In this document: positions 16,065 through 26,774 of the stretch, piece by piece
How positions within the stretch are numbered: position 1 is the first letter of the stretch
Layout of the letters: every line of letters begins with the position of its first letter
Assembly (NCBI RefSeq): GCF_002163585.1
Contig: NZ_CP015579.1
Location: forward strand, 496,001-560,000
From: Tatumella citrea
GTDB taxonomy: Bacteria > Pseudomonadota > Gammaproteobacteria > Enterobacterales > Enterobacteriaceae
Length of the DNA stretch: 64,000 nt
Reading direction: 5' to 3'
Program-made: the position numbers and the translations under genes
The notes under the pieces: model-generated
Database searches by the model: none
Seen by the model: only the letters and a program-made list of their open reading frames with translations
What the model was told of the DNA's origin: nothing

Positions 16065-17375
16065 TTAGTGCAGTTGTGCAGCAATCGCACTGAACATCAG
16101 CGAGGCTTCGAGTGGCTGGGCGGCAAAATCTGGTTCCGCCTGTGGCCAGGTTGACCACTGAACAATCACCAGTTTCTCCGCCGGATTAACCATAATGATC
16201 TGGCCATAGATACCCAGCGCCCACAGTGAACCTTTCAGAGACTCCGCAGCCGTTGGACGGACAGCCGTTGCATTGGCTGGTACGGCGTTATTCCACCACT
16301 GATAACCATAAATACCGTCAGGATGGCCGGCTGACACCGAATTGCTGGCATGAGTCCAGTCTGCTGCCTGTTGCAGCCAGTGGGGTGGCAGAATCTGCTG
16401 CCCGTCCGGCAGGCGTCCGCCGTTCATGACAAATTCACCGAAACGGCCCCAGTCTTCCAGCGTGGCATTAAAACCATGTGCGCCGACATCATGCTGGCCT
16501 GGCTGATAGGAGTGCCAGACACCATCCTGAGCCATGCCGTATGGTTGCCAGAGGGTTTGCTGCAGATAGCTGGCCAGTGGCATACCGGTAGCACGCTCCA
16601 GAATATCACCCAACAGCCAGGCGCCACCGGAAGAGTATGACCATGTGCTGCCCGGCGCATGGGCGCGTTTTAATCCGGTGACGATATTACGTACGCACTG
16701 ATAAGTGCCTGGTTTTGCCTCGCACTGCGTCAGATGAGAGAAATCAGAAGATGGCTGGGTGTAATCTTCGTTCCATGCCACGCCGGAGGTATGGGTGATC
16801 AGCTGTTTAAGTGTCACCCCGTCCCAGGCAGTGCCTGCTAACTCCGGTTCATAGCGGGTAATCTGGTCGTTTAACGAGTGGATTTTGCCCTGCTGTAATG
16901 CAATGCCGATCAGGGTTGAGACCACCGATTTGCCGACCGAGCGGGAGGTCCACAGGGTGGTATCGGTATTGCCCTGACCCAGATATTTATAGGCAATTTT
17001 GCCGTCTTTCAGCACCAGCATAGCGCTGACATTTTCCCGTTGCAGATATTCCGGCAGTGAATAACTTTTGCCACCGACCTGATAGCTGACGGAATGCAGC
17101 TGACGTGCCGAACGTTGCAGCGGGGTGGCCTTACCGTGGCGGAAAATATCCCCCGGATAAATCCGGTAATCGTTACGAAAACCAATGACCCGGCTGGCCT
17201 GATCCCAACTGAGCATTTTTTTGGCATCCGGCAGTTTTGCATCGAACGGCTGCGGGCAGACGCTGAGCGCTACACCGCCGCAGGAGACTGCGCTGTTCGC
17301 GCTGGCCGTCGGTAATGTAGTCACAGTAATACCCAGAGCTAAGGCCAGCATGGCCGGTTTGAATAATGCCTGCAT
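16065..17375 (-). CDS. Secreted serine hydrolase, beta-lactamase class C family
   Basis: A 436-residue protein with an N-terminal signal peptide (ALALGITVTTLPTASA, cleavage near residue 26). The beta-lactamase/transpeptidase fold motifs are visible: SxxK as SVGK at residues 146-149, the HTSG segment near 195-198, and the tyrosine motif as YSS near 247-249 in place of YxN. That pattern, and length, resemble the 6-aminohexanoate-dimer hydrolase/esterase branch rather than true AmpC enzymes, so no antibiotic resistance is implied. AGGA precedes the start. It is divergent from a LysR-family gene 115 bp away, which may control it. The substrate is unknown. Confidence 0.85.
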   Translation of the reverse strand: MQALFKPAMLALALGITVTTLPTASANSAVSCGGVALSVCPQPFDAKLPDAKKMLSWDQASRVIGFRNDYRIYPGDIFRHGKATPLQRSARQLHSVSYQVGGKSYSLPEYLQRENVSAMLVLKDGKIAYKYLGQGNTDTTLWTSRSVGKSVVSTLIGIALQQGKIHSLNDQITRYEPELAGTAWDGVTLKQLITHTSGVAWNEDYTQPSSDFSHLTQCEAKPGTYQCVRNIVTGLKRAHAPGSTWSYSSGGAWLLGDILERATGMPLASYLQQTLWQPYGMAQDGVWHSYQPGQHDVGAHGFNATLEDWGRFGEFVMNGGRLPDGQQILPPHWLQQAADWTHASNSVSAGHPDGIYGYQWWNNAVPANATAVRPTAAESLKGSLWALGIYGQIIMVNPAEKLVIVQWSTWPQAEPDFAAQPLEASLMFSAIAAQLH

Positions 17376-17490
17376 TTTTTTTCCTTAAGTTAAGCGGCTG
17401 TGGGGCGAGTATAGGGTGGTAAACCGGCTTGAAAAAATCACGAAATGGGGGAGAATCCCCCTAAATGAGTCAATGAGAAACGGAGATTCG

Positions 17491-18429
17491 ATGGCAGCAT
17501 TAGACTATTCATTTTCACAGATTGAAGCCTTTGCCTGTATTGCCGAACAGGGAAGCTTGTCGAAAGCGGCATTGTTCCTGGGTAAAGACCGGACGACCCT
17601 GCGTGATTTACTCGATTACCTGGAAGATGCACTGGGCTACCGGTTATTTATCCGTGAAGGCCGCAAACTGATTCTTACTCCGCAGGGGCAACAATTGCAC
17701 CGCCAGGCACATCTGTTACTGCGTCAGGCGCGGGCTTTTGAAAGCTATGCACACTCGTTGCGTGTCCCTCAGCAGCAGGAACTTGTGATGGTTTATGATC
17801 CGTTTATCCCTGCCGGACTGACAGCGGCGATCACTACATTGATGTCTGAACAGGGGATTCGTTTCAGTGCCTGGAGTGGCTCACGTTTGCAGGCTGAGGC
17901 AGCATTAAGCGAGGGGAGTGCTCATCTGGCACTCTGCCAGTCCGGTGACCGGGCGCTGGGTACACAGATGGAGTGGTGTGCCCTGGGGTCGGTGGAACTG
18001 GATTTTTATGCCTCCCGCCGTTTACTGCAGGATCGTCAACAGCCTCTTACTTTGCTGGACTTGTCGGTGGTGCCGCAACTGGTGATGCACCGTAGCCAGG
18101 AAGAACAGACAGCCCGCCGGTTGCAGATATCCGGCCAGACTTTATATGCTAATGAACGGGCAACGCTTCGCAATATGCTGGAAAATGGCCAGGGCTGGGG
18201 CTTTTTTCCGGTCCACTTCGGGGCGGAACACTGGCACAAAGTGGACCGGCTGGATAGCGAAGTGGGGCACCAGGGACTGAATCTGACGATGGTCGCTCTG
18301 TGGTTGCCAGGCGCCGCCAGGCAGCCGTTGTTACAGCAACTGCTGCAGCGCTTGCCACAGCTTTGGCGTGAATCGACCACTGAAGTGACAGCCGCTGACC
18401 ACAAGTCATCTGGTTTGCCGGACTGTTAA
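17491..18429 (+). CDS. LysR-family transcriptional regulator
   Basis: A 312-residue regulator. The HTH occupies residues 5-60 (FSQIEAFACIAEQGSLSKAA, then LRDLLDYLEDALGYRLF). I prefer the ATG at 17491, which has GGAG five bases upstream; the frame also has an earlier start at 17416, but that would place it in the divergent promoter region. The recognition helix reads GKDRTTLRDLL, where most relatives have the SQPAVSRQI type, so the DNA site is likely unusual. Divergent from the serine hydrolase gene, the natural candidate target. Confidence 0.85.
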   Translation: MAALDYSFSQIEAFACIAEQGSLSKAALFLGKDRTTLRDLLDYLEDALGYRLFIREGRKLILTPQGQQLHRQAHLLLRQARAFESYAHSLRVPQQQELVMVYDPFIPAGLTAAITTLMSEQGIRFSAWSGSRLQAEAALSEGSAHLALCQSGDRALGTQMEWCALGSVELDFYASRRLLQDRQQPLTLLDLSVVPQLVMHRSQEEQTARRLQISGQTLYANERATLRNMLENGQGWGFFPVHFGAEHWHKVDRLDSEVGHQGLNLTMVALWLPGAARQPLLQQLLQRLPQLWRESTTEVTAADHKSSGLPDC

Positions 18430-18487
18430 ACCGACAGATGAGCGCTTATTATCAGCCACTGGTTTTTATCCCTGACGGGAGAACACG

Positions 18488-19042
18488 ATGATTCAGGGAG
18501 TAAAGCGGCTGGCAGGGATGTTCTGTTGCCTGCCACTGCCGGCGTTTGCCGGGTTGTATCATATTAATCCGCAGCTCAGTCATCTGGTATTGCACTGGCA
18601 GATGATTGGCGTCAGGGAATATCACGCCCGGTTATCTGAGATTCACGGCGATGTCAGCTTTGATAAGCAGCAGGATTCGCAGATTCATCTGCAGGCCAGC
18701 CTGCCCATTGCCAGCCTTGATGCCCATAACTGGTTGCTGACCCGCGCGCTAAAAAGTGCCTCATTTTTTAATCAGCCGGTTTATCCGGATGCCATCTTCA
18801 GCAGCAGCCGGATGGTGGCGCTGGGCAATGGCCGTTACCGGGTATTCGGCAGCCTGCAAATCAAAAATATCCGCAAACCGCTGGTGCTGTATGCACAGCA
18901 GAGTGATATCTCAGCACAACGTATTCGTCTGTCGGCGCAGACCACTATTTCACGACAGTCCTTCGGGATGGGACAATACCCGGCACTGGTCAGTGATCCA
19001 ATTCGGGTCGATATCGTGTTGTACGCTGACAGTGCGCAGTAG
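18488..19042 (+). CDS. YceI-family periplasmic protein
   Basis: A 184-residue protein with a signal peptide ending FAG near residue 22. The mature part shows the YceI lipocalin-like pattern: YHINPQLSHLVLHWQ at the start, then GDVSFDKQQDSQIHLQASLP, FNQPVYPDAIFSS and TTISRQSFGM. YceI proteins bind long isoprenoids or amphiphiles in a beta-barrel. It lies 58 bp after the LysR gene on the same strand and may be co-transcribed with it. Confidence 0.82.
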   Translation: MIQGVKRLAGMFCCLPLPAFAGLYHINPQLSHLVLHWQMIGVREYHARLSEIHGDVSFDKQQDSQIHLQASLPIASLDAHNWLLTRALKSASFFNQPVYPDAIFSSSRMVALGNGRYRVFGSLQIKNIRKPLVLYAQQSDISAQRIRLSAQTTISRQSFGMGQYPALVSDPIRVDIVLYADSAQ

Positions 19043-19048
19043 GTAGCG

Positions 19049-19078
19049 GGTCACCTGCGCCACACTGGGCAGGTGACC
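19049..19078. terminator. Hairpin between convergent yceI-like and gsiD genes
   Basis: A perfect 10-bp stem GGTCACCTGC / GCAGGTGACC (19049-19058 and 19069-19078) with a 10-base loop lies between the two stop codons. There is no strong T-run on either side. Confidence 0.55.
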
Positions 19079-19094
19079 GCCATTGCAGCCAGGA

Positions 19095-20003
19095 TTATTG
19101 TCCGCGCAGTTTCGGGTCCAGCGCATCGCGCAGCCCGTCACCTAACAGGTTAAAGGCCAGTACCGTCAGGAAAATAGCCAGGCAGGGGAACAGTGCTACA
19201 TGGGGTGCCATTACCATATCGGCTCTGGCTTCATTCAGCATGGCGCCCCATTCCGGTGTGGGTGGCTGAGCGCCAAGGCCAATAAATGACAGGCTGGCAG
19301 CCGAGATAATTGAAATCCCGATACGCATAGTAAAATAGACAACTATTGACGACAGGGTGCCTGGCAGAATATGTCGCAGCAGGATATGGCTGTCAGAGGC
19401 GCCAATACTGCGGGCCGCCTCGATAAATGTCTGGCGTTTCAGTACCAGAGTATTGCCGCGCACCAGCCGTGCAAATGCAGGTACACTGAATACCGCTACC
19501 GCCAGGATCACATTCGACATGCCGCTGCCCATAATGGCCACGATAGCAATCGCCAGCAGAATGCCGGGAAAAGCAAACAACACATCACAGATGCGCATAA
19601 TGATCCGGTCAGTCCAGCCTTCGTAGTAACCGGCAATCAACCCCAGCAGGGTGCCAATCACCGAACCGATTGCCACCGAAAATACCCCGGCCAACAGTGA
19701 AATGCGGGTACCTACCAGTACACGGCTGAAAATATCGCGTCCCAGCGCATCTACCCCGAACCAGTGCACCAGTGTCGGCCCCTGATCCAGCCGGTCATAA
19801 TCAAAGAAATTTTCTGCATCATACGGGCTGATCCATGGCGCAATAATCGCCACGATCAACAGCAGCAAAATAAAGATTGCCGCGCCCATTGCCACTGGCT
19901 GTTGCTGAAAACGTAGCCGGAACTCCAGCCACGGGGTACGGGGCTGATGTTCTTTCAGCATCGGCATCGCTTTCAGTGCTGCCTCACGTCGCCAGTTCTT
20001 CAT
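19095..20003 (-). CDS. gsiD: Glutathione ABC transporter permease GsiD
   Basis: A 302-residue DppC-type permease. It follows E. coli GsiD almost block for block: NWRRxA near the start, [47 protein letters not shown], and the closing [14 protein letters not shown] with [16 protein letters not shown]. With GsiC it forms the channel for glutathione import. Last gene of iaaA-gsiABCD; nine bases separate it from gsiC. Confidence 0.95.
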   Translation of the reverse strand: MKNWRREAALKAMPMLKEHQPRTPWLEFRLRFQQQPVAMGAAIFILLLLIVAIIAPWISPYDAENFFDYDRLDQGPTLVHWFGVDALGRDIFSRVLVGTRISLLAGVFSVAIGSVIGTLLGLIAGYYEGWTDRIIMRICDVLFAFPGILLAIAIVAIMGSGMSNVILAVAVFSVPAFARLVRGNTLVLKRQTFIEAARSIGASDSHILLRHILPGTLSSIVVYFTMRIGISIISAASLSFIGLGAQPPTPEWGAMLNEARADMVMAPHVALFPCLAIFLTVLAFNLLGDGLRDALDPKLRGQ

Positions 20004-20012
20004 TGCTCTTCC

Positions 20013-20933
20013 TCAGCGGTAGCGAATTGCCGGGTTAATTGCCGCATACAGCAGATCAACCAGCAGATTTATCAGGATAAATTCAAACGAAAACAGCAGC
20101 ACTTCAGCCTGGATCACCGGGTAGTCGCGCATCGAAACCGAGTCGATCAGCAAACGGCCAAGGCCCGGCCAGTTAAATACCACTTCCACCACAATCGACC
20201 CGCCCAGCAGAAAACCAAACTGCAGGCCCATCATGGTAACTACCGGAATCATGGCATTACGCAGACCGTGTTTGAAAATCACGCTGAATTCAGATGCTCC
20301 TTTGGCACGCGCGGTACGCATATAATCTTCCCGCATCACCTCGATAAATGAAGAGCGGGTAAACCGGGCCATCACGGCGGCCACAGCAGCACCGAGGGTC
20401 AGTGAGGGCAAAACATAGTGCTGCCAGCTGCCGGCACCCACTGTCGGTAACCAGCCAAGCTGAACGGAAAAAATTTGCATCAGCAGCATGCCAAGCGCAA
20501 ATGCGGGGAAAGAGATGCCGGAAACTGCCAGCAGCATGCCCAGTTTATCCGGCCAACGGTTACGCCAGACAGCTGACACCACACCAATCACTAAGCCAAA
20601 CACACTGGCCCACACCATGCTGGTAATCGTCAGTAGCAGGGTCGCCATAAAACGCTGAGCAATTTCCTGACTGACCGGGCGTTTAGAAACCATTGACTGG
20701 CCAAAATCACCATGCAGTAGCTGAACGATATAGCGCCAGAACTGTTCAGGCAGCGGTAAATCCAGCCCGAGCTGATGACGCACCATCGCGACCACGGTTT
20801 CATCGGCATTGGCCCCGGCCTGCAAACGAGCCGGATCGCCCGGCAGCAGGTGGACAAACATAAACACCAGCACTGCCACAATTATCAGTGTGGGAATCAT
20901 TCCCAGCAGGCGTTTGATAAAGTAATTAAGCAT
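20013..20933 (-). CDS. gsiC: Glutathione ABC transporter permease GsiC
   Basis: A 306-residue DppB-type permease: N-terminal helix [43 protein letters not shown] and an EAA loop ([20 protein letters not shown]). Sequence and order identify it as the GsiC subunit of the glutathione importer. A stable hairpin (20953-20972) separates it from gsiB. Confidence 0.95.
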   Translation of the reverse strand: MLNYFIKRLLGMIPTLIIVAVLVFMFVHLLPGDPARLQAGANADETVVAMVRHQLGLDLPLPEQFWRYIVQLLHGDFGQSMVSKRPVSQEIAQRFMATLLLTITSMVWASVFGLVIGVVSAVWRNRWPDKLGMLLAVSGISFPAFALGMLLMQIFSVQLGWLPTVGAGSWQHYVLPSLTLGAAVAAVMARFTRSSFIEVMREDYMRTARAKGASEFSVIFKHGLRNAMIPVVTMMGLQFGFLLGGSIVVEVVFNWPGLGRLLIDSVSMRDYPVIQAEVLLFSFEFILINLLVDLLYAAINPAIRYR

Positions 20934-20952
20934 TCACGGTCCTGATGGCTAA

Positions 20953-20972
20953 GGCTGGCGTTGCCGCCAGCC
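20953..20972. promoter_or_regulatory. Intra-operon hairpin after gsiB
   Basis: A perfect 8-bp stem GGCTGGCG / CGCCAGCC with loop TTGC sits in the 46-bp gap after the gsiB stop. Such stems after a binding-protein gene often protect the upstream mRNA from 3' exonucleases, giving more binding protein than permease. That role is inferred from position. Confidence 0.5.
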
Positions 20973-20979
20973 GGGTCAT

Positions 20980-22518
20980 TTACTTCAGATCCGCATCGTC
21001 AAAGTTAAACGAGGTATCCGGCATAATGTAGAAACCGGTCAGATCTTTGCTATTGGCCGAAACCAGTTTTTCTACCACCAGTGGGATCCACGGCTGATCT
21101 TTCCAGATACGATCCTGGGCATCTTTATAGAGCGCAGTTTTTTGCGTGTCGTCGGTGGTTTTCAGCGCATCTGCAAGATCTTTGTCAACCTGCGGATTGC
21201 TGTAGAAGGCGGTATTAAAGATGGCTGGTGGCCATGAGGAAGTGGCGAACAGCGGTGTCAGTGCCCAGTCTGCTTCACCGGTAGAGGCTGACCAGCCGGT
21301 ATAGAACATTCTGACGCCGCTCTCTTTCTGGCCTTTATCTTCGACCTGAGCCGCACGCTGTCCGGCATCCATCGCGGTTACCTGAGCTTTTACTCCCACC
21401 TGAGCCAGCTGCTGCTGAACAAACTGCAGTACCTTCTGGGCTGTGGTGTAGTTATGTGATGACCAGAGCACAGTCTGGAATCCGTTCGGATAACCGGCTT
21501 CTTTCAGTAATTCACGGGCTTTGGCCGGATCGTAGACCGGTGCCGGGAAAGTCTGGGCATAGGCAATTGCCGGAGGAACGATGCCGGTAGCCGGAGTGGC
21601 ATAACCAGAGAAGGCCACTTTCACCAGTGCTTCACGGTTAATGGCATAGTTCAGTGCTTCACGAACCTTCGGATTATCGAACGGTTTCTGTGTCACGTTG
21701 AGACTGATATAGCGCTGCATGATAGACGGCCAGGTCACCACATCCAGTTTGCTGTCTTTTTTCAGCAACGGTGCCTGCTCATATGGAATCGGGAAAGCGA
21801 CAGTGGCTTCACCGGTTTGCAGCATTGCGGCACGGGTATTATTGTCTACCACCGGACGCCATGTGATTTCATCCAGTTTCGGATAGCCTTTTTTCCAGTA
21901 GCCGTCCCATTTTTTCACTTTCATATCGTCAGTCTGGTTCCAGCTGACAAACTGATACGGCCCGGTGCCGACCGGATGGAAACCGATATCTTTACCGTAT
22001 TTTTTCAGCGCTGCCGGAGAGATCATCACCGCCGACGGGTGCGCCAGGTTGTTAATAAAGGCAGAGAACGGCTGCTTCAGCACAACTTTAACGGTCAGCG
22101 GGTCTACCACATCAGTGTGCGCGATATATTTAAACAGGTTATAGCGCTTCAGGTGGCTGTCCGGGTTGCTGGCGCGGTCAAGGTTCACTTTTACCGCTTC
22201 GGCATTAAAGTCTGTACCGTCCTGGAACTTCACGTTCGGGCGTAGTTTAAAGGTATAGGTCAGGCCGTCTTTACTGACGGTGTAGCTCTCGGCCAGCACA
22301 TTTTCCAGCTTCATATCTTTATCGAAGCCAAATAATCCCTGGTAAAACGACTTGGCGACACTCTGCGACAGGGTGTCGTTGGCATCGTACGGGTCCATGG
22401 TGGTGAAGTTAGACAATACGGCAACCACAATGTCTTTGGCGGCAAAAGCAGGTAAAGAGACGGCACTGCTGCCGACAAGGCCGGCGGCAATCAGCCATTG
22501 AGCTGTTTTCTGGTTCAT
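20980..22518 (-). CDS. gsiB: Glutathione-binding periplasmic protein GsiB
   Basis: A 512-residue family-5 binding protein with a signal peptide ending PAFAAKD. The mature protein has the expected [40 protein letters not shown] and [13 protein letters not shown] segments, as in E. coli GsiB. It delivers glutathione to GsiCD. AGGAG and AGGA sequences lie before the ATG. Confidence 0.94.
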   Translation of the reverse strand: MNQKTAQWLIAAGLVGSSAVSLPAFAAKDIVVAVLSNFTTMDPYDANDTLSQSVAKSFYQGLFGFDKDMKLENVLAESYTVSKDGLTYTFKLRPNVKFQDGTDFNAEAVKVNLDRASNPDSHLKRYNLFKYIAHTDVVDPLTVKVVLKQPFSAFINNLAHPSAVMISPAALKKYGKDIGFHPVGTGPYQFVSWNQTDDMKVKKWDGYWKKGYPKLDEITWRPVVDNNTRAAMLQTGEATVAFPIPYEQAPLLKKDSKLDVVTWPSIMQRYISLNVTQKPFDNPKVREALNYAINREALVKVAFSGYATPATGIVPPAIAYAQTFPAPVYDPAKARELLKEAGYPNGFQTVLWSSHNYTTAQKVLQFVQQQLAQVGVKAQVTAMDAGQRAAQVEDKGQKESGVRMFYTGWSASTGEADWALTPLFATSSWPPAIFNTAFYSNPQVDKDLADALKTTDDTQKTALYKDAQDRIWKDQPWIPLVVEKLVSANSKDLTGFYIMPDTSFNFDDADLK

Positions 22519-22593
22519 GGTCCTGTTCTCCTGTCGTTATTCTTATGCCAGGCGGCCTGTACCGCACAGAGGGCAGTGTGTAAAAGTTAAAAC

Positions 22594-24453
22594 TCAGTGA
22601 GTATGATGGCCGCTGTCGGCCACAAAATGGTGTTCAGATACCGGGATCAGCGTCACCCGTTTAGGTGATTCTCCCCGCCGGTAAATGGCATTCGGCACTT
22701 CTTCGGCTGCGGTGCTGTACAGATGGCGCGGAGCATCCGGGTCGGCCACCGGCACGGCGGCCATCAGCTTACGGGTATAAGGATGGCGAGGATTTTCAAA
22801 TACTTCCTGGCGCGGGCCGATTTCGACAATCTGCCCCAGATACATCACTGCCACCCGGTGGCTGATACGCTCTACCACCGCCATGTCATGTGAAATAAAC
22901 AGGAAGGCGATCCCAAATTCTTGTTGCAGATCCATCATCAGATTAATGATCTTCGCCTGAACTGACACATCCAGCGCCGAGACAGATTCATCGGCGATCA
23001 CCACTTTCGGATTAAGGGCCAGCGCCCTTGCAATACAGATGCGCTGCCGTTGTCCGCCGGAGAACTCATGCGGATAGCGGCTGGCATGTTCTGCCAGCAG
23101 GCCAACTTTCTCCAGCAACTCAGCGGCGCGCCGGGCTGCATCGGCACGGTTCATAACGTTATGTACCAGCAGCGGTTCCATGATCGAAAAACCGACTGTC
23201 TGGCGGGGATCCAGAGAAGCGTAAGGGTCCTGGAAGATAAACTGGATATCACGGCGCAGATGCGCCAGTGCTGATCCGGACAATGTATCGATACGCTGTC
23301 CGTTAAAAGTGATCGATCCCCCCTGACTTTCCACCAGTCTCAGCAGTGAACGGCCGGTGGTGGATTTACCACAACCGGATTCGCCGACCAGAGCCAGGGT
23401 TTCCCCGGCATATAAATCGAAACTGACATGTTCCACCGCGTGAACCTGACGCTCTACCCGGTTCAGCCAGCCGCCACGGATATCAAAGCGGGTAACCAGA
23501 TCGCGGACCTGCAATACCGGAGGAGCATCGCGTTTTACGGTATCCGGCTGACTGCTGGCAGCTGCCACCACGTCCCCCGGCAAAGAAAATTTGGCTGGCA
23601 GAGGCTGGCCGTGCATCGCTCCCAGAGTAGGGACTGCTGCCAGTAACGCACGGGTATATTCCTGTTGTGGATCCTGGAACAGCTGGCGCAACGGGGCGGT
23701 TTCCACCTGCTTGCCCTGATGCATAACGGTAACGCGGTCGGCCATTTCCGCCACCACTCCCATATCGTGGGTGATAAAAATCACCCCCATATGCATATCT
23801 TTTTGCAGTTCGCGGATCAGATTCAGGATCTGCGCCTGTACAGTGACATCCAGTGCGGTGGTGGGTTCATCGGCAATCAGCAGCGCCGGGCGACAACTCA
23901 GTGCCATAGCAATCATCACCCGCTGGCGCATGCCACCGGACAGCTGGTGGGGATAGCGGGTCATGGTATCGGCGGCTGCCGGTATCCGTACCCGTTCCAG
24001 TAATTCGCGGGCCTCTTTCCATGCCTGGCTGGCGCTTTTTCCCTGATGCAGACGTAACGATTCGGCAATCTGCTCGCCGACTGGAAACACCGGGTTCAGA
24101 GAAGTCATTGGTTCCTGAAAGATCATGGCGATATCAGCGCCACGGATCGTCCGTAGCTGTTGTTGATCGGCATTGCCCAGATCAAACAGTGATCCGTCCC
24201 TGCGTCTCAACCAGCGATCACCGGTGACTTCGCCCCCTGCCTGCTGGATCAATCCCATCAACGCCAGTGAAGTCACCGACTTTCCGGAGCCGGACTCACC
24301 CACCAGTGCCAGGGTTTCTCCATGGCTGACAGACAGCGACAACTGCTCTACGGCCTGAAATATCTGGTTGTCACGGCGAAAAGAGACCGCAAGGTTTTCC
24401 GCCAGCAGCACCCGGTCAGGGTCATGGAGCATTGTCGTATGTATATCAGTCAT
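22594..24453 (-). CDS. gsiA: Glutathione ABC transporter ATP-binding protein GsiA
   Basis: A 619-residue double ATPase. Walker A motifs GESGSGKS (near residue 53) and GESGCGKS (near 356), two signatures ([16 protein letters not shown]) and two Walker B segments ([24 protein letters not shown]) show two complete domains. It energises GsiBCD. It starts ten bases after the end of iaaA, consistent with one transcript. Confidence 0.95.
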   Translation of the reverse strand: MTDIHTTMLHDPDRVLLAENLAVSFRRDNQIFQAVEQLSLSVSHGETLALVGESGSGKSVTSLALMGLIQQAGGEVTGDRWLRRRDGSLFDLGNADQQQLRTIRGADIAMIFQEPMTSLNPVFPVGEQIAESLRLHQGKSASQAWKEARELLERVRIPAAADTMTRYPHQLSGGMRQRVMIAMALSCRPALLIADEPTTALDVTVQAQILNLIRELQKDMHMGVIFITHDMGVVAEMADRVTVMHQGKQVETAPLRQLFQDPQQEYTRALLAAVPTLGAMHGQPLPAKFSLPGDVVAAASSQPDTVKRDAPPVLQVRDLVTRFDIRGGWLNRVERQVHAVEHVSFDLYAGETLALVGESGCGKSTTGRSLLRLVESQGGSITFNGQRIDTLSGSALAHLRRDIQFIFQDPYASLDPRQTVGFSIMEPLLVHNVMNRADAARRAAELLEKVGLLAEHASRYPHEFSGGQRQRICIARALALNPKVVIADESVSALDVSVQAKIINLMMDLQQEFGIAFLFISHDMAVVERISHRVAVMYLGQIVEIGPRQEVFENPRHPYTRKLMAAVPVADPDAPRHLYSTAAEEVPNAIYRRGESPKRVTLIPVSEHHFVADSGHHTH

Positions 24454-24462
24454 GGCAGCTCC

Positions 24463-25446
24463 TCAGAGTGCGGGCGGATTACGATAAATAGCGACCTGCG
24501 GCGGTTCATCACCTTGTGCCGAGGCGCGGTACATCCCTTCGCTGTTAAACGGCAGGGCGATATTGCCGGCGGCATCGATAGCAATCAGACCGCCTTCGCC
24601 GTTCAGTTCAGCAATGGTTTGCATCAGATGCTCACAGGCAGCGTCCAGTGATCGGCCGGCATAATTGATTTGTGCCGAAACGTCATATCCGGCCTGCGCC
24701 AGAATAAATACCTCACCGGTTCCGGTGCAGGAAACTGCCACCTGCTTATCAGCATAGCAGCCTGCGCCGGGCAGGGGGGTATCGCCGACACGACCCACCC
24801 GTTTATTGGTCAGGCCACCGGTGGATGTGGCCGAGGCCAGATTGCCGTCAGCATCCAGCGCAACAGCGCCCACTGTGCCGAATTTGCTTTTTGGATCAAT
24901 AGGATCACCTGAGGCTACGGCGGAGGCTCCGTCATGATCGCGCAGAATACTGTCATTTTGTAATGCCTGTTGCAGCTGGGCAAAACGTTCGGGGGTAGAG
25001 AAAAAGTCAGGGCTGACCTGTTCGAGCCCTTGTTCGGCGGCGAACGCATCGGCACCCTGGCCAGCCAGAATCACATGAGGACTGTGTTCCAGCACAGCAC
25101 GTGCCGCCAACACCGGATTTCGCACCTGGCTGACAGCTGCGACCGCGCCGGCCTGGCGGGTACGACCATCCATCACACAGGCATCCAGCTCATGGGTGGC
25201 TTTGTGGGTAAAGACTGATCCTTTACCGGCATTAAATAACGGGCACTCTTCCAGCAACCGTACTGCTTCGGTCACGGCATCCAGTGCGCTGCCGCCTGCC
25301 GTCAGAATCTGTTGCCCGGCACTGACGATATCCAGCAGGGCCTGGCGGTAGAGTTGTTCTTTTTCCGGGCTGAGTGCGCTGCGGGTAATTGTCCCTGCGC
25401 CGCCATGAATTGCTATCGCGGTTTTCAAACGTTGCTGTCCTGTCAT
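24463..25446 (-). CDS. iaaA: Isoaspartyl peptidase / L-asparaginase
   Basis: A 327-residue Ntn hydrolase that removes N-terminal beta-aspartyl residues and has weak asparaginase activity. The autocleavage site is the FG-TVGAVALD junction, which makes Thr191 the nucleophile of the small subunit (Thr179 in E. coli). The IHGGAGTI start and the ATSTGGLTNKRVGRVGDTPL segment are diagnostic. First gene of iaaA-gsiABCD, as in E. coli. The upstream 220 bp is AT-rich and must carry the operon promoter; I see no clear operator. Confidence 0.94.
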   Translation of the reverse strand: MTGQQRLKTAIAIHGGAGTITRSALSPEKEQLYRQALLDIVSAGQQILTAGGSALDAVTEAVRLLEECPLFNAGKGSVFTHKATHELDACVMDGRTRQAGAVAAVSQVRNPVLAARAVLEHSPHVILAGQGADAFAAEQGLEQVSPDFFSTPERFAQLQQALQNDSILRDHDGASAVASGDPIDPKSKFGTVGAVALDADGNLASATSTGGLTNKRVGRVGDTPLPGAGCYADKQVAVSCTGTGEVFILAQAGYDVSAQINYAGRSLDAACEHLMQTIAELNGEGGLIAIDAAGNIALPFNSEGMYRASAQGDEPPQVAIYRNPPAL

Positions 25447-25620
25447 AGAGAATATAATAAGTTATAGTTATTTATGATTTTTTATACTTTTTGACTATAA
25501 AAACTGCAGCCCGGCTTGTAAAGCCTGCTCTGTGTTCGGGCTAATACCCTTTTGTTATGAAAAGTAAAAAAAAAAGCTAACAAAACCTGATGGGTGCGGG
25601 GGAAATGGCTGAGGGGAGAG

Positions 25621-25642
25621 CAGGCCCGGTGCTGCGGGCCTG
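25621..25642. terminator. Hairpin downstream of the budC-like gene
   Basis: A perfect 8-bp stem CAGGCCCG / CGGGCCTG with loop GTGCTG lies 24 bases past the stop of the minus-strand reductase gene. The T-run expected after it is poor, so termination is a guess. Confidence 0.4.
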
Positions 25643-25665
25643 TGTCTGACCGGAAAATTTACGGC

Positions 25666-26451
25666 TTAGCGGTACACTATCCCGCCATCGGTAAGGATAG
25701 CCTGACCGGTAATATAGTCGGAATCATCGCTGGCAAGGAAGGAGACCAGTGCTGCCACGTCGTCCGGAGTTTGTGCCCGACCGAGTGCGATACCCTCAAC
25801 ATATTTTTTATAAGTTTCACCGACCGGAGCGCCGGTAATTTCAGAGAAACGCTGATCAATTTCGACCCACATATCTGTGCCGACAATTCCCGGGCAGTAA
25901 GCGTTTACTGTAATTCCGGCGCTGGCGTACTCTTTAGCCGCGGCCTGAGTCAGGGCGCGTACTGCAAATTTAGTGGCGGAATAGACTCCCAGCAGTGCAA
26001 AACCATCGTGTCCGGCAATCGACGAGGCATTTATAATTTTGCCTTTCTGTTTACGCTGCTTAAATTTGGCGGCTGCAGCCTGAATACCCCAGGTAACCCC
26101 GCCAATATTAATCCGCAAAATCCGGTCGAGATCTTCCGGCTGTACATCGGCAATCGCTTTTACCTGCGCAATCCCGGCATTATTGATAATGACGTCAAAA
26201 CCGCCGAGTGCCTGTTCGGCGTGATCGACCGCGGCGTACACCTGGTCACGCTGGCTGACATCGGCGCTAAATACGGTGGTTTTTACCCCTTTCGCTGCCA
26301 CTTCCTGCTGAACTGCCGCCAGTTTATCGGCGTTCAGATCGACCAGAGCCAGATTAACCCCTTCCTCCGCCAGACGCAGGGCAATACCACGACCAATTCC
26401 CTGAGCTGCACCAGTCACTAATGCTGTCTTACCTTTCAGTCCACGAGCCAT
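25666..26451 (-). CDS. budC: Diacetyl/acetoin reductase, BudC-like SDR
   Basis: A 261-residue short-chain dehydrogenase. The cofactor loop [12 protein letters not shown] is near residues 14-25, NNAGIA near 90, the catalytic set is Ser (ASSIAG), Tyr and Lys (YSATKFA). The end matches acetoin reductases: [35 protein letters not shown]. BudC enzymes interconvert diacetyl, acetoin and 2,3-butanediol with NADH. No budA/budB is near, so it may act on other vicinal diketones or sugars; hence the moderate confidence in the symbol. Confidence 0.72.
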   Translation of the reverse strand: MARGLKGKTALVTGAAQGIGRGIALRLAEEGVNLALVDLNADKLAAVQQEVAAKGVKTTVFSADVSQRDQVYAAVDHAEQALGGFDVIINNAGIAQVKAIADVQPEDLDRILRINIGGVTWGIQAAAAKFKQRKQKGKIINASSIAGHDGFALLGVYSATKFAVRALTQAAAKEYASAGITVNAYCPGIVGTDMWVEIDQRFSEITGAPVGETYKKYVEGIALGRAQTPDDVAALVSFLASDDSDYITGQAILTDGGIVYR

Positions 26452-26774
26452 ATCGTCCTCTCATTACGTATCAGGATGTGAGTAACATATTAGATCTGCT
26501 GATTGATATAAGCTTGATGCGAATCAACCTTTCGACTGTGCAGAAAGGCCTTGCTAAAGGAAAGTATTTTTTGTCTGTTTTTTGATCACTGCATTTCTTT
26601 TTATTTCATTTGGTTAATCTAAAAATCGCAACCGCTTGCCGGAAATCATTTATCTCAGTTAACCGGAGGTTTGTAGCAGGGGATAATTTTGTATTAGCAG
26701 GGATTAATCGTTTCATGCTCCGGCCGGGGCCAGAGCACAGGGGGAAAAAAGGAAAAAAATGCCAGCCTGAACGG
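26452..26774. other. Intergenic region between budC-like gene and ybeM
   Basis: This 323-bp stretch must contain the budC promoter. At its right edge a small AGCC-GTTCA-GGCT hairpin on the minus strand (about 26765-26780, overlapping the ybeM stop) is followed by a run of seven T, a possible terminator for ybeM. I see no gene, repeat or convincing operator in the rest. Confidence 0.4.

Noticed and set aside
16065..17375. AmpC-type beta-lactamase and antibiotic resistance
   Set aside because: The motif set (SVGK, YSS, unusual length and N-terminal domain) points to the amide/ester hydrolase branch.
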